NCBI GenBank assembly: GCA_002633025.1
Contig: NMRB01000416.1
Location: forward strand, 311,560 to 375,559
DNA from: Notospermus geniculatus
Taxonomy: Eukaryota > Nemertea > Pilidiophora > Heteronemertea > Lineidae
Direction: 5' to 3'
Length of the DNA stretch: 64,000 bases
The position numbers and the translations under genes are program-made. Shown in pieces: positions 23,020 through 35,200 of the stretch (position 1 is the stretch's first letter; every line of letters starts with the position of its first letter). Below the pieces are notes generated by a model. It did no database searches, had not been told where the DNA came from, and saw only the letters and a list, made by a program, of their open reading frames with translations.

Positions 23020-24351
23020 ATGTTAAATCGGAGTCTGGACTCGGAAAACGTAACATTACACTCGGTACTATGGCACCAGGAGTCGACACTGTCAGGCGTA
23101 CCCCGAGCACGGGAAGTCAAGTTCTCCTTTTATTCCATCCCAACGATTGTTGCCGTCGGTTTCCTTGGCAACACTCTCACTGTCTTGGTAACGATGCAGA
23201 AGAAGAATCGCCATCTCCCAGCATCCTCGTATATGGCCGCATTAGCCGTGTCCGACAATGTCTCGCTTCTCTCCGCCCATTTGGTGCTCAACTGGATGAT
23301 CTATCAATTGAATTTTGGAGCAGGAACTTGGTTTACTGACTTCGTAAGTACATGTATACTCACATACGCTTCAATTTACAAATCTGAGGCGGGCCTAACT
23401 GGAGGTATCAAAGAGGGCCTCGTAATTGTTCACAGCAGTTGTCAAGTGACGTAGTAAGGGCTATTGGCGTTTCAGTTACATGCAAGCCCAATGTAGTCAC
23501 AACGCCAACTCCAGAGATAACGTCAAACTGGCGTTAAACGGTGTTTTGAACCAATATGGGCATTGAAGAAGAACTTGAACGTGAAATGTAGGCAAGCTGT
23601 GCATCCTGCATGATGTTTTTTTAGTATTTCTACTAGTACGTGTTCATTTTGCCGTCTTCTTCCCTGTAACTCACTCCAATTTCCAAATCCAGGTTTGTGG
23701 ATATCTGTTGTTCATCATCTACTTCGCCCGTCACGCGGACGGATGGATCATCGTTGCTTTCACCTACGATCGTTACGTTGCTACTAGCGACCCTCTCAAC
23801 GCCTCCACACGTTGTACCAAAAAGAAAGCAAACATTCTCCTCAGCTTTATCGTCATCGCCACGATTCTTGTCAACCTTTGCACAATCTGGTTGGGATATG
23901 TTTCATTTTTGTCTGCCGATGAACCCTTGATGTGTTTACCCTCCTCCGGACGGGTCCCTTATTTAGCTGATGTATACAACTGGGTGGAATTCGTTGTCGG
24001 CGCCGTTGGTCCATTTGCCTTTCTCCTGTATTTTAACGCCACGATCATCGCCAACGTCCGAAGCACAGTCAAGGACGGACTGAATCGAAATCTCGGAGGA
24101 ACGAGAAAACACGATTAACGCGCATGCTTCTTCTTGTATCGTTCATGTATATTGTCCTAAATCTTCCTTTTCGTTTATACAGGAACCTTTTCCTGGTAGT
24201 AAGTTTTCATGCTCATAATACGAGGTTTGTTTTCGACGTCGTTCTCAATATTCTTTCCCTGAATTATGGCATCAATTTCTTTTTGTACATACTCGGAGGT
24301 GGAAAGAAATTTCGTTCAGATCTCAGAAGTCTCTTCACGTGCAAAACCTAG
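23020..24351 (+). pseudogene. GPCR array copy 3, frameshifted in the third cytoplasmic loop
   Basis: Exon 1 (23020-23343, 108 codons; an extra ATG at 23017) and exon 2 (from 23693) are in frame until RKHD, followed by a stop at 24118. Compared with copy 1, 19 bases are missing after AACACGA (bases that encode most of EDRESTI), near a repeated CACGA. The rest of TM6, TM7 and the tail continue in another frame to 24351. All else is well preserved, so the loss looks recent. Confidence 0.8.
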
Positions 24352-25617
24352 TGATTTTCCAGCGAAAAATGACGATTTCTGAAATTTTGCGATGGAAAGT
24401 CGGTAGGTAAATCTCGTGAGAATGGGATACAAACAATGAATGCTAGTGGAAATAAACTATAGGCCTGAACGGAGTAAAGGGAAGGAAGCGCTCACACTGG
24501 AAGTCGCGTTGGCACTGTTTTTTAACGGCCGTTGGCAATATGTCAAATCCAAACCGTCAGTTTTCGAACGGTAGTCATGAAAACCCCGACACCTTTAAAG
24601 ACTGTCAAACGCATGACAAAATACCCGAGAGTCCCTCCATTGACCTCGCAATATTCCAGATGGCGCCACAAGTGTTAGAGTACAGAATCCATCCCTCTGA
24701 CACTGTCGCCATGTGAAATATGGCAGCATCACTAGCGGCGCTCAATACTCCGCCGTCAATACCACTATCCGTCATTTTGCCATAGTCAATGCCCCACTCC
24801 ACCTCCCGCGGTCTTGTGATCCGAACGACAACCACAACTTTCCGATCTCTGATTCTCCAATATGAGAGAACTAGGATAGTGATGATAATTTGTTCGAAGT
24901 TTTCGGGGTTAGATCCGCCGGGGTCGTGAAAAAGCCTTACAAATACTTGTAACTGCAACCCTTTTTCTGCGAAACCCAGGATTTACTCCATCCCCGTTCG
25001 TTCTTCCTTCTCTCTTTCTTCCTTCTTTCCTCTCATCGATTGGTGCAAGTCCTGCGTGTTTGGCAGACTTCCGGTTGCCGGACATTGTTTTTCGACCCTT
25101 CAGAGCCAGAGGTGTGTCAATCTGACTACAGTGATGAGGTAAAAACAAGTGGCCGATTGGCACCTCTGCACTGAAGAATGGATGAATGAAACAAACATGA
25201 GACTAAAAAGAACCTTTTTTCACGACGTCTGTAATTTAATATGGGACGAACGATACATTTTCTAAGCATTGCTGATGGGTTGAATTACGGCAAAAAAGAC
25301 TTTCCAGCTCTTGATTGGGAGACATATTTAAACGGTGACATAGTATTCGTCGGCAAAGGGCGGGGTACATGGACGTAAGCACTTAACCCGCTACCAAAGC
25401 CATTAGTTTAACTTCAGCAGCCGCAGACATCGCTCCAAGGAGAGACAATACTCTAACCTTGTCTGGAAGCTCGATAGGTGGAGATGATCACGGGCGTGGG
25501 CCTGATGGGCGACAGTCCTCTGCCTAAAAGTGGATGGAAACTACCTCGCAATTCTAGAAATGTTTTGGTGAATCTTTTGACTTCAAATGCGACCGATCAT
25601 CTTTCCCACCATCCACG

Positions 25618-25800
25618 ATGTTAAATCGGGGCCTGGATTCGGAAAACATTACACTGCACTCGGTTCTATGGCACCAGGAGGAGCCGTCACCGGCGTCAGG
25701 CGTGCCGCGAGAACGGGAAGTCGAGTTCTCCTTTTATTCCATCCCAACGATTGTTGCAATCGGTTTCCTTGGCAACACTCTCACTGTCTTGGTAACGATA
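25618..25800 (+). pseudogene. GPCR array copy 4, truncated after TM1
   Basis: It matches exon 1 of copy 2, including the two-residue longer EEPSPASG stretch. At GTAACGATA (25800) it jumps to sequence like the inter-copy spacer (CTTCAGAGCCGGAGGTG and onward, 25820-25890). TM2 to TM7 are missing, so it cannot encode a receptor. Confidence 0.85.
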
Positions 25801-26917
25801 CCGATGGAACCACCTTACACCCTTCAGAGCCGGAGGTGTCAATCTGACCACGTCAAGCGGTAACAAAGTGGCCGATTGGCACCTCTGCACTGAAGAACAA
25901 ATGACTGATTAAACTAACAGGATCGGAGAAGGGTTAAAACTTGATGAACCTGAGAATGAAATGGAAAACCTGAATCCTTTTTTCGAGACGTCTTAAGTTT
26001 CATTGGGTGAAATGGTCGGATCCAATTTTTAAGTATCACACTTCAGAAAGAAATCTAATGATCGAATTTCACAGCTGCGGAAAAAACTCAATTGCAATCT
26101 CAGTTGTTGATGGAGTCGTATTTTAATGGGGTGAGGTAGTACATAATGTACCTTAATCCGTTACAAAGGCAGCCTGCAATAGACATCGTGCCCAACGACG
26201 GACTGTGTCCTGAGGCACGTCCATGACGTCTCATCCATTCCAAAAGTATGAATCGTGGGACAGCCGTCTTGATCCGGAAACAATGGTACAGAGAGTAAAA
26301 AGGTAGGTTTGGCTACCGTTACGGTCAATGTCTTGGACACAGGACACGAGGCGGAATTAGCACTCCGTCGCCCTGACAAACGTGTTTTTAAGAGGATTTT
26401 TCTGGCCCGGTTCAAAGGTTTTGATCGCAATCATCCTCATGAACTTGTCTAACGATGGTAAACTTTCGTCTCACCCCAGGGCATCTTGCCCTGACAAGCG
26501 TTCCAAGCTAAATGGAAGGGAGCGTAGTCGATGGGCGAAATGACCGTCGGCCTTCATATGCCAAAATGGCGAACGTCATCATATCATCATCATCATAGGA
26601 TGCAGAGCTAGTTTGGCCTACATGTATATTTGTTGACGTTGCAAACTCCGCCCCTGTCACGCCATGGCTAATCAACATTTCGCTTTGATTTAAGCGGATG
26701 AGCCTCTTCCTCACCGCTGTGTCTTGTTCCTGGAGCAGGATGAGAAGGTTCACCCACTAGGTGATTAATTGAATTTGGTCAGTGACATAGGCCTACATCA
26801 AACCACCACGAGGTGGCCAGGCACACGTGACAGTCGACCCCGCGACCTGCGAAGTTGCCTTTTTCGTGGTCAACCTTGTGCTCGAAAAAACAACCTCGGC
26901 GATTGAGGGTTTCGTCT

Positions 26918-28712
26918 CAGGCTTCACGCCAGTGTTTATCGGTTTGATTTCGTGTCACTGGCCTATCTTGTGCTACGGTGACCGCCTACTTGTGATTCTT
27001 GACACGGGTAACCACACGTTTTGTTACCGGTTGCAAGTATCGTGGGTGTGTGGTCTGTTCTGAGCCAATGACAGACTAGGCTTGTTCAGTTTTGCGAAAA
27101 TATCGACCATGCACGGCGGCCATTCCGCACAGATGTTGACTGTTCGACGGCACGAAGGACACTGAGCGCAGCGCCACCATGACACCTGGTAGTCTATCGT
27201 ATTAAGCAGGCGGCGAGAACAGTCCTGGCGGCGGCGGGTCGTTCAAAAACATGGCGTACCGAATTCATCACTTCTAAATGGCAAAAGTTCTAAGTGATTT
27301 CTTCGTGGCTTTCGTAGTTGATCATGCAGCTTTGAGTGCCAGCAGCTGAACCCAAATGACGAACAAACAAACAATTTTCAAGGAAAGTTGGATCTCTATT
27401 GCGATCTGCATGAAACAAGCAACAAAAAGTATGTTCAGCGGTCTTATGCGCTTGAGGCAATGGCAATTTCAACCGACAGGGAGAACGGAAATGACGTCAC
27501 AAGATGTACTAAGGACATGCGCAAGAGTTAGTCACCGTCACAGCCGAGATGAGGGTCTTACAACGTGTATTGTCACAGTAAAATGATGGCAAATGTAGTC
27601 GACACGAATCCTCCTGAGAGGATACCAGCAGTCACTGCTGGTATTTTCATTGACATAATATACACGGTCTGCAGATTAATGGAAGCTTATCTGCAGCCCC
27701 TAATCGTCGTCGTGGGAGTAGCGGGGAACATTATCGCCTTTCCAGTCCTCTCTCTCCCAGCATTCAAAAGGAATTCAACCTGTGTTTACATGAAAGGAAT
27801 GGCAGTGTCAGACTCACAGGCTTCACGCCAGTGTTTATCGGTTTGATTTCGTGTCACTGGCCTATCTTGTGCTACGGTGACCGCCTACTTGTGATTCTTG
27901 ACACGGGTAACCACACGTTTTGTTACCGGTTGCAAGTATCGTGGGTGTGTGGTCTGTTCTGAGCCAATGACAGACTAGGCTTGTTCAGTTTTGCGAAAAT
28001 ATCGACCATGCACGGCGGCCATTCCGCAAAGATGTTGACTGTTCGACGGCACGAAGGACACTGAGCGCAGCGCCACCATGACACCTGGTAGTCTATCGTA
28101 TTAAGCAGGCGGCGAGAACAGTCCTGGCGGCGGCGGGTCGTTCAAAAACATGGCGTACCGAATTCATCACTTCTAAATGGCCAAAGTTCTAAATGATTTC
28201 TTCGTGGCTTTCGTAGTTGATCAGCTTTGAGTGCCAGCAGCTGAACCCAAATGACGAACAAACAAACAATTTTCAAGGAAAGTTGGATCTCTATTGCGAT
28301 CTGCATGAAACAAGCAACAAAAAGTATGTTCAGCGGTCTAAATGCGCTTGAGGCAATGGCGATTTCAACCGACAGGGAGAACGGAAATGACGTCACAAGA
28401 TGTACTAAGGACATGCGCAAGAGTTAGTCACCGTCACAGCCGAGATGAGGGTCTTACAACGTGTATTGTCACAGTAAAATGATGGCAAATGTAGTCGACA
28501 CGAATCCTCCTGAGAGGATACCAGCGGTCACTGCTGGTATTTTCATTGACATAATATACACGGTCTGCAGATTAATGGAAGCTTATCTGCAGCCCCTAAT
28601 CGTCGTCGTGGGAGTAGCAGGGAACATTATCGCCTTTCCAGTCCTCTCTCTCCCAGCATTCAAAAGGAATTCAACCTGTGTTTACATGAAAGGAATGGCA
28701 GTGTCAGACTCA
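26918..28712 (+). repeat. ~0.9-kb tandem duplication covering the 5' part of the second GPCR gene
   Basis: 26918-27816 and 27817-28712 are nearly identical. The first copy breaks off at GTGTCAGACTCA and returns to CAGGCTTCACGCC. There is no N at the junction. Each copy contains the upstream flank and the first coding segment, starting MMANVVDTNP. Confidence 0.85.
27583..27846 (+). pseudogene. Truncated first segment of GPCR 2 (duplicate copy)
   Basis: It encodes the N-terminus, TM1 (GVAGNIIAFPVLSL) and the MAVSDS start of TM2, identical to the downstream copy. It then runs into the repeat junction at 27816 and stops at 27846. It has no TM3-TM7 of its own. Confidence 0.85.
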
Positions 28713-29443
28713 AGCGTTCATTCATATCAGCGTTCCACAACAAAATATCCCGCATGGAGAACTTCAAATGGTTTTGTAACCAATACTTGTTTTGGTATTA
28801 CCACTCAGGAATAGCTTCCTCAATGATACTTCAGACCATGTCTCTGGAGCGATTCTTGGCGATGCTTTTCCCGCTTAAAGCCAAAAGATGGTGCAGCGTA
28901 AGCAAAGTCAAACGACTTCTGGTTCTTATCTTCGTGACCCTTGCAGCCATCCTCTTACCTGTAAATCTCTTACGCACCCACCAGGTGGCGTACAGCGGCT
29001 GGCTTTGCCCGTTTCACTTTCCACCCAACATTGCTGGTATTTTTGATCAAGGGATTTCAATATTTGGCACCTACATCCCTCTCATTGTAATCTTTTCATG
29101 TAACGCCGGGATTTTTTTCGTCTTGAAAAGTAGCGCAAAACGCAGGGAGGAGCTGACCACTGACTCGAAGTCGTCGACGAACAAACAAGTGGTTCGGATG
29201 TTGCTGATTGTATCAGTGACTTTTCTTGTTCTTAAGACTCCAATCTGTGTTGTGAACGCTCTGTGGGCCTTCTACACCAAGGAAGTCACACCAGTAGTGG
29301 CGGCCTTTCAAAGGCTCAGCGTCACAACTACGGAGATCATTGACTATTGTAACTATGCGTTCAACACGTACCTCTATATTCTTCCAGTAAAGAAGTTTCG
29401 GCAAGAGGTCAGAAACGTCTTCTGCTGTAAAACGAAATCATGA
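28479..29443 (+). pseudogene. Rhodopsin-family GPCR with a small deletion and frameshift in TM2
   Basis: The first frame (28479-28712) covers the N-terminus, TM1 with GN and MKGMAVSD, whose Asp lies exactly 28 residues after the TM1 Asn as in class A receptors. The second frame (from about 28715 to TGA at 29441-29443) covers FISAFHNKIS, the TM3 cysteine, LERF in place of DRY, TM4 to TM6 (KTP for the CWxP region), TM7 (NAFNTYLY in place of NPxxY) and a CCKTKS tail. Joining them needs a frame change, and the TM2 Asp to TM3 Arg distance is 47 residues, about five short of usual. No GT-AG intron fits. It is either a pseudogene or an assembly error at the duplication breakpoint. Confidence 0.75.
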
Positions 29444-31876
29444 ATTTTTAAAGAATACTCAGCAAATATCATCAGATTGGGTTGTTAAATACAATTCACT
29501 ACATCAGTAAGCCGTCAGGGTCAGATGTACGCAAATGTTCCTTCCCCACTCGCAGCAGCAGCAGCAGCAGCAGCGGTAGGGGCCGTCTGGGCGTATTTCT
29601 CGGGACGCTACGCTGGTCAGCTCGTTCACGCTTATCCACCAATTCAAAGAAACGAACCAAGGAAACCATGCAATGTTTACATCATGTAGCACCTTTTATT
29701 TTACATCGATATACACTTCATGTTTTTAGATACTGCGTTCGAGTAATACAGTCTTGATGTAGAAAGAAGATTCGCCATTCTAAATGGACTGATATCTTGG
29801 GATTACTTTATGAAGAAATGCAATTACATGAATAGGACAGAAATCTTAGTCGCTGGGTGAAGAAAGACGAAAAGATCAACTTTTGGGGACAGCATGGACC
29901 ATCTCTTGGGTGTTTGGTAGCCAGGTCACAGATGAATCGGTTTTGTTTAGGACAAACACGGAGGATGCTGTTCTGGGCGCACCCCTCGCTGTACGTACAC
30001 ATAGTTCCCTGTGGCTGCACCTAGTTCAGTTATTTCTCCCCGCCTGCCCTAAACTTCATCGGATTTGGTAAAATTCTGACATACCCTGATACCTACAGAA
30101 AAGCGTGACTTTTTGCAGGACGCCGGCCAAATGGCCAATATGCTGGTTCAGTGATAGGCCTACATTCAGTTCCACCTGGTTATGACTTCTGCGGGGCCCA
30201 TATCCAAATTCAAGTATACCACCTATCCATTCCATCCATTTGCGCAGCTGACTTCCCAATATCTTGCACCCCCCCCCCCCCAACTTGAAGACAGCCATCA
30301 CGAGCTCTGTACACAAAATATCAAAGAGATTCTATACGTACATCGTAAGGAACCAAAACAATAACGCCCGGCGCCACTCAGAGGAAGCCATCGGATTGTA
30401 TTTCAATCAGAACAATTACCGGCAAATGTTCGGGGCCCAAGAAAAATGGCACAATTACTCTTGATAAATTAACGAATGATACAGTTTAGTGACATCTTTT
30501 GTCAGGACATGAAACCGCGCTGCGGATTATGTTTGCTTCATGCATGAGTGATGCAGCATCCTGGAAATATCAGAGGTTCTTAATAGCGCCTCGCTCCCTT
30601 CGTCACCGCACTCAGTTTGTGCGGTCACCGCACACAGCTTGTGCGGTCACCGCACATAATTCATGGTGTGGTCAGCCGCGCAATTCGTGTGATCACCGCG
30701 CAGTACGTGTGCATTGACGAAGGGAGCGAACATCAAGAAGCGTGATTACCTCAGGATGGTGATATAGGAACAAAACTGGACATCAGGTCGGAGTCCAAGT
30801 TGACCATGAGCGGCAAGTTGACAAAAGAACACGACAACAGAACAAAGTGTTATCACCTGTCGGCCAGTTAACGGCCTTGCTGCGGACAAGAATTATGACA
30901 TGAATTACCCAACCAGTCGTTGGTGTTAAAGTAACCGGGGCTACTAAACGCAGACGTTACTGCGTAGATAAGGAACGGTTGCTGGCGAGTTTGTGAATCT
31001 TATGAAGTCTGTGCGTGATTCCTAACCAATGTCCTTTTTTTCTACACGTCGAGCAGTCACACTACCGCCATGTCGATACCTTATGATTACAAAGCCTGGT
31101 AAGACGTTCCTGCACGTCGTAGAGAATAGAGAGTAGGGAGTTTTCGCAAAGCCCCCGAAACGCCAAAGCGAACGTCCATCCTTTTGTTTGGTGCTCCCTT
31201 CGTGGCATCGAACAATGAGTTTGCCGTTTGCGTTGGCATTTCGGGGCTTGGCGAAAATTTCCTAATTTTTGCAAAGCAACGCCAACGCCGATCCCACTGT
31301 TCGATGCCACGAAGAGAGACCGAAAAAAAGGACAGGAGTTTGCGTAGGCCTTTGCGAAAACTCTATCCCGTTCACTGATAAATTGACAGTTGGGGAAGGT
31401 ATGTTGCGAAGACGGTAGAACTACCCCCGATCGAATCGCTGACGAACCAGGAAGCTGCGGTTCATCACTTTTCCGGCGTATGTTAAATTACACGACGTAC
31501 TCTGGTACGTTTATGGAACCATCCAGAGGGGTTCTTAATGCTCAACACCTCCGTCACTGCATATTACGCTAAGAGGTCCTGATATCCCCAGGATGTGTGG
31601 AAAATTGGGGCACGACGCTGGGTAAGTCATGAGTATGACAAATCTCTCGATACTACTGACGTCACTACTGTCGCCAGTCGGGTTTAAAATGGCACAGCCA
31701 AAGGTTAGGTCACCCTGTATCTACCAACAACACTATTTACAGCCGACTCTTTTACTCTCCCTCATCGACTGATGAAAACCGAAAGTTTGAGAAACGCCGT
31801 ATCTCATGATATGATCCAGTCACACCTTAACTTGACCTTGACAACTTGACCTTGACGTTTAACCTTCAAGGTCAAT
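29444..31876. other. Intergenic DNA with inverted-repeat elements
   Basis: No convincing exon. 30592-30728 is an inverted-repeat element with ends CGCTCCCTTCGTCA and TGACGAAGGGAGCG enclosing repeated GTGCGGTCACCGCAC palindromes. About 31137-31320 is a second element whose GTTTTCGCAAAGCCCCCGAA and GCATCGAACAATG phrases recur (inverted) at 41807-41934. Two TGACCTTGA sites and one TCAAGGTCA lie at 31833-31875, just beyond the stop of the Polycomb gene. Confidence 0.5.
29552..29573. repeat. (GCA)n microsatellite
   Basis: About seven GCA/CAG triplets, downstream of the second GPCR. Confidence 0.85.
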
Positions 31877-32272
31877 TCATTTGGAGGCCTCGCTATCGTC
31901 TTTCGTTTCGGGGTTATCCGGTGATTCGACACCATTCTGCAAACTTCCCTCATTGTCCGTCTCCGTCACATTCCCATTCTCCACCGGCGTCACCTTTGTT
32001 GACAAATCTAATTCTTTATCCTGCGGTGGCTCAATAAAACAGTTATTATTTTCCTTAGGTGTATCTTCAGTGGGTTTATCCTCTTGTTCAGGTGTTTTTT
32101 CAGACGTCCCATTCTGTATCGGCCGATCGTTTGGATTCTGTTCCTCGTCTGTTTTCGTGTTTTTGTTTGGCACGTCTGTGGAGTTCGATGATTGGTCGTC
32201 AGATTTCGACCGTTTCCGTTTCCGGCCGCCATTTTTCGAGTAGATGGTGTAGAATAATCGAAGCGGTCCTTT
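31877..32272 (-). CDS. PCGF2/4 (Bmi1-like): PCGF last exon: end of RAWUL and divergent acidic tail
   Basis: After a TTTACAG acceptor it starts [13 protein letters not shown], the equivalent of NGPLPLKYRV in BMI1. It continues with a basic cluster and about 110 residues rich in Asn, Glu, Asp, Thr, Ser and Pro, ending EASK with TGA at 31877-31879. It is separated from exon 6 by a 6.9-kb intron. A plus-strand open frame over the same bases (31881-32243) is a shadow. Confidence 0.9.
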   Translation of the reverse strand, partial: KGPLRLFYTIYSKNGGRKRKRSKSDDQSSNSTDVPNKNTKTDEEQNPNDRPIQNGTSEKTPEQEDKPTEDTPKENNNCFIEPPQDKELDLSTKVTPVENGNVTETDNEGSLQNGVESPDNPETKDDSEASK

Positions 32273-35200
32273 CTGTAAATAAAATGGAAAACGACGTAGC
32301 ATTTACAGTAGGGTAAATATCGAGGAAGTAAACCATGTTTGTAACGAGATACAGGCAGCGTGGACGATCTACGATAACAAGATTCCTCGAACTCAAATCG
32401 TATTCTTGATCCTTGTAAAGAAATTACACTGTACATTTTGTTGTAGGCAAAACAATAAATCGGAAAGTCGTCTCCGAATATTTCGCAAATTTTCGACCTC
32501 AATCGGGGTCTTAGAAGAGATCCCAGAGGTGAAAGGCAAAACAGTATATTACTCTCTCGCCAGCATCAGAAATGGATCCCGATGCTGACTTCCCAACGAT
32601 TAAATAGGCCAAATTCTCATGATGATGCAAATGTCGTATTCAGCGCCGGAACTATCGCGTGGCCTTGATTCTGATACGCCATGCACAAACAAAATAAAAT
32701 AAATAGGTCAAGAAGAAGGTGTCACCATTTATCATTCTAGGTCAAGTCAGGATACCTGGACGAAATTTTATGATAGCGTCCTCGTTGGCATCAACAAATA
32801 AGAACGAAGTATCCCCCCCCCCCCCCAAAAAANAGTAGAAATGATTTGATTCCTTTATCGGGGAATCCACCTGTGATTTTCAACCTGATTTTGCGTTGCG
32901 ACTTGCTTTGAACCTGGGATGCGTTGCAACTAACTGGGCACTCGATCGCCGTAGTGGACTCGCTAGACGTGATTTCCACCAATGGCGAAGATGTGGTCAA
33001 TTTCAGTCGGCAATCGGTCGGCGACCGGTATCAGTTCCTTGCGATCGTATTCAATCGCAGGTTGCAAAGCAAGTCGCAACGCAGAAAATCAGCAGTGGAT
33101 TCCTAGATTTATGGTCAAGCGATACCCTTCTGACTCCAGAATCAGAAAGGAGTAAGTCCACTGTGGTGAATACGACTGATAGTTCGTTTAATCCCTACGC
33201 CAACCATCACATGAAAACTCGATCGACGAAAGATGATGAACCCGGGATGAGTCATGTGTGGAAGTCACGTGACTACTACGATACACTGCGCATCATGATT
33301 CCCCTGATGACGTCACAGAAATGAGACACACGCAGGTCCAGTGGAAATCACTGATTACGGGAGAATTGTTAATAGTCACAGGGCATGCTGCTTCTATTAG
33401 TTGATATTTAATAAAACACAACACAGGTCCTTCACGTCAACGCCATACAGGGTGTTACATGTAGAAAAGGAGTGTTTGATGACATGCTTCAAGGAATAAA
33501 ATGATCACACTCATCGTCCTAAAACGTTTCGTTTTATATCTCCAGATTGAAACTGAGTCTCTTACCAGGGTTACTCGCACGCACAAAAGGAGCGAGATTA
33601 CTGTATAATTTTGGCGAACACGGGTGAAATTCATCTTGGATTTACAGTGAAAGTGATAGATTATTATCCCTCTCTTTTTGATCGATATTAGCCTGTCACC
33701 TGCGGGTATTATATTAGCATATTCAAATATATTACAATGGCCACCAATGGCTATTCACTTGTGACAATAAACCATCGTTATTGTATCTTTTATTGCACTT
33801 CAATAATGACAAGCGTCAACTTCTGCCGTACGCCATCATATTCATTACCGTTGACATTTCACGTTAATGGCCCGCCAGCGACTTTTGATTGCACAAGGCG
33901 AAAAACTATTTTACATTTCGTTCGCCAGCAAAAATAAGAAAAGTTGAAAGTAGCGACCAAATCGTGATCGTCTTGTGAAAAAAAGCGAAGAATTGTCTGG
34001 ACCAGGAAAAAAGCCAGACATATTAACATTTCCTGATAACCCGAGAACAGGTGAAAGAAAAAGCCTTAGTTAAATTTCTCCAGTTCTAAGATGAAACAAA
34101 GGCAGCGTTAAGTAGGCCTACCATTAGCTGCAAGGTACTGTCAGTGTTTGTTTGCTAGTCAATATGTTCCCCGACACAAGGCGGATGTAATTTTCGTACG
34201 GTATTTAACTTGTTGGCGTGTGTGCCCCTAAAACTAATTTTCCCCGTCAGACATTCGGAAATAAATCAATTCTTAAATCCAGCCAACGTGCGCGTTAGAG
34301 TAGGATTGCATGTTTCACCTAAGGAGACTAGCATTTATTTAGTAACGTTACCAGGCGGTTTGTTTTTCAAAGCCACGTTCCCGCTTAACGATGTTCGCGA
34401 TACTGCACCGGGCAGAACTTATTACCAACCTGTATATACCAGGTATACGTTGGTCTTGTCTGTCTCACATTTTTACCTTGCCAATAAATCTTAGAGCTGA
34501 GTTCATTACGATTTTTAACATGCGGGATATGTCTTAGCTCGCCAGAGACACAAGTAAGCTACTGACAGACACAACACTGGACTTTCTTGACCATCAATTA
34601 AGACCACCATATCAACATACTGGGAGTTGCGAGGGGGCAGTCGTTTGATTTGGCGACAGGGGAAAATGGAGTGTTTGGAAATCGTGAATCATTGATGAAG
34701 ATTTACAAGAAAAGGTCGACGAATGAGAAAAAGAGTACACATTTATATACTTAGTAGTTAGACAAAAACGCACTAAGCATGACCCCACGTTCAAGGAAGC
34801 ATGCAACACACGCCAGTGTAAAGGTCTCTACAAAGCTTTGTAAGTTGAAGCTTCGACGTCGACGAGTAAATGGATGGAATGACTTGGAATAAACAGATAT
34901 TCCCTTTTGGGGAAAGAAGTTGGCAAGTCGCCGACGCGTTCAAGGAAGGCGAGTCAGTCTAGGATTGGAACTGCGGGTTGGTGAGGGGTTGAAGCAGACG
35001 TGAGTTCTCGCCTACACGCGCCAAACTCCATGCTGAGGAAACGAAAACACACAAAAAACTAATAANGTCCAACCAATACAGGAAAACATGAATCATACCA
35101 TAAAAAAATTATGTAAATTTACAGAAAGTGCTGGGGACTCTGCTGCAGGGAATTTCTGTAAAATTACTGCAGAATTACTACTGTAAATTTAATAATTTCT

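Larger units (their letters stand above)
18924..25617. repeat. Tandem array spacers of the GPCR units (~2.6-2.8 kb period)
   Basis: The start codons lie at 17532, 20259, 23020 and 25618, giving periods of 2727, 2761 and 2598 bases. The spacers share blocks such as GAAAATGACGATTTCTGAAA, GATGGCGCCACAAGTGTTAG and GGCCGATTGGCACCTCTGCA. Unlike the three single-N duplications in this window, no N separates the units and the copies differ substantially, so the array is probably genuine. Confidence 0.8.

Noticed and set aside
31881-32243. Plus-strand open frame of 120 codons
   Set aside because: It is the shadow of the PCGF last exon on the other strand.
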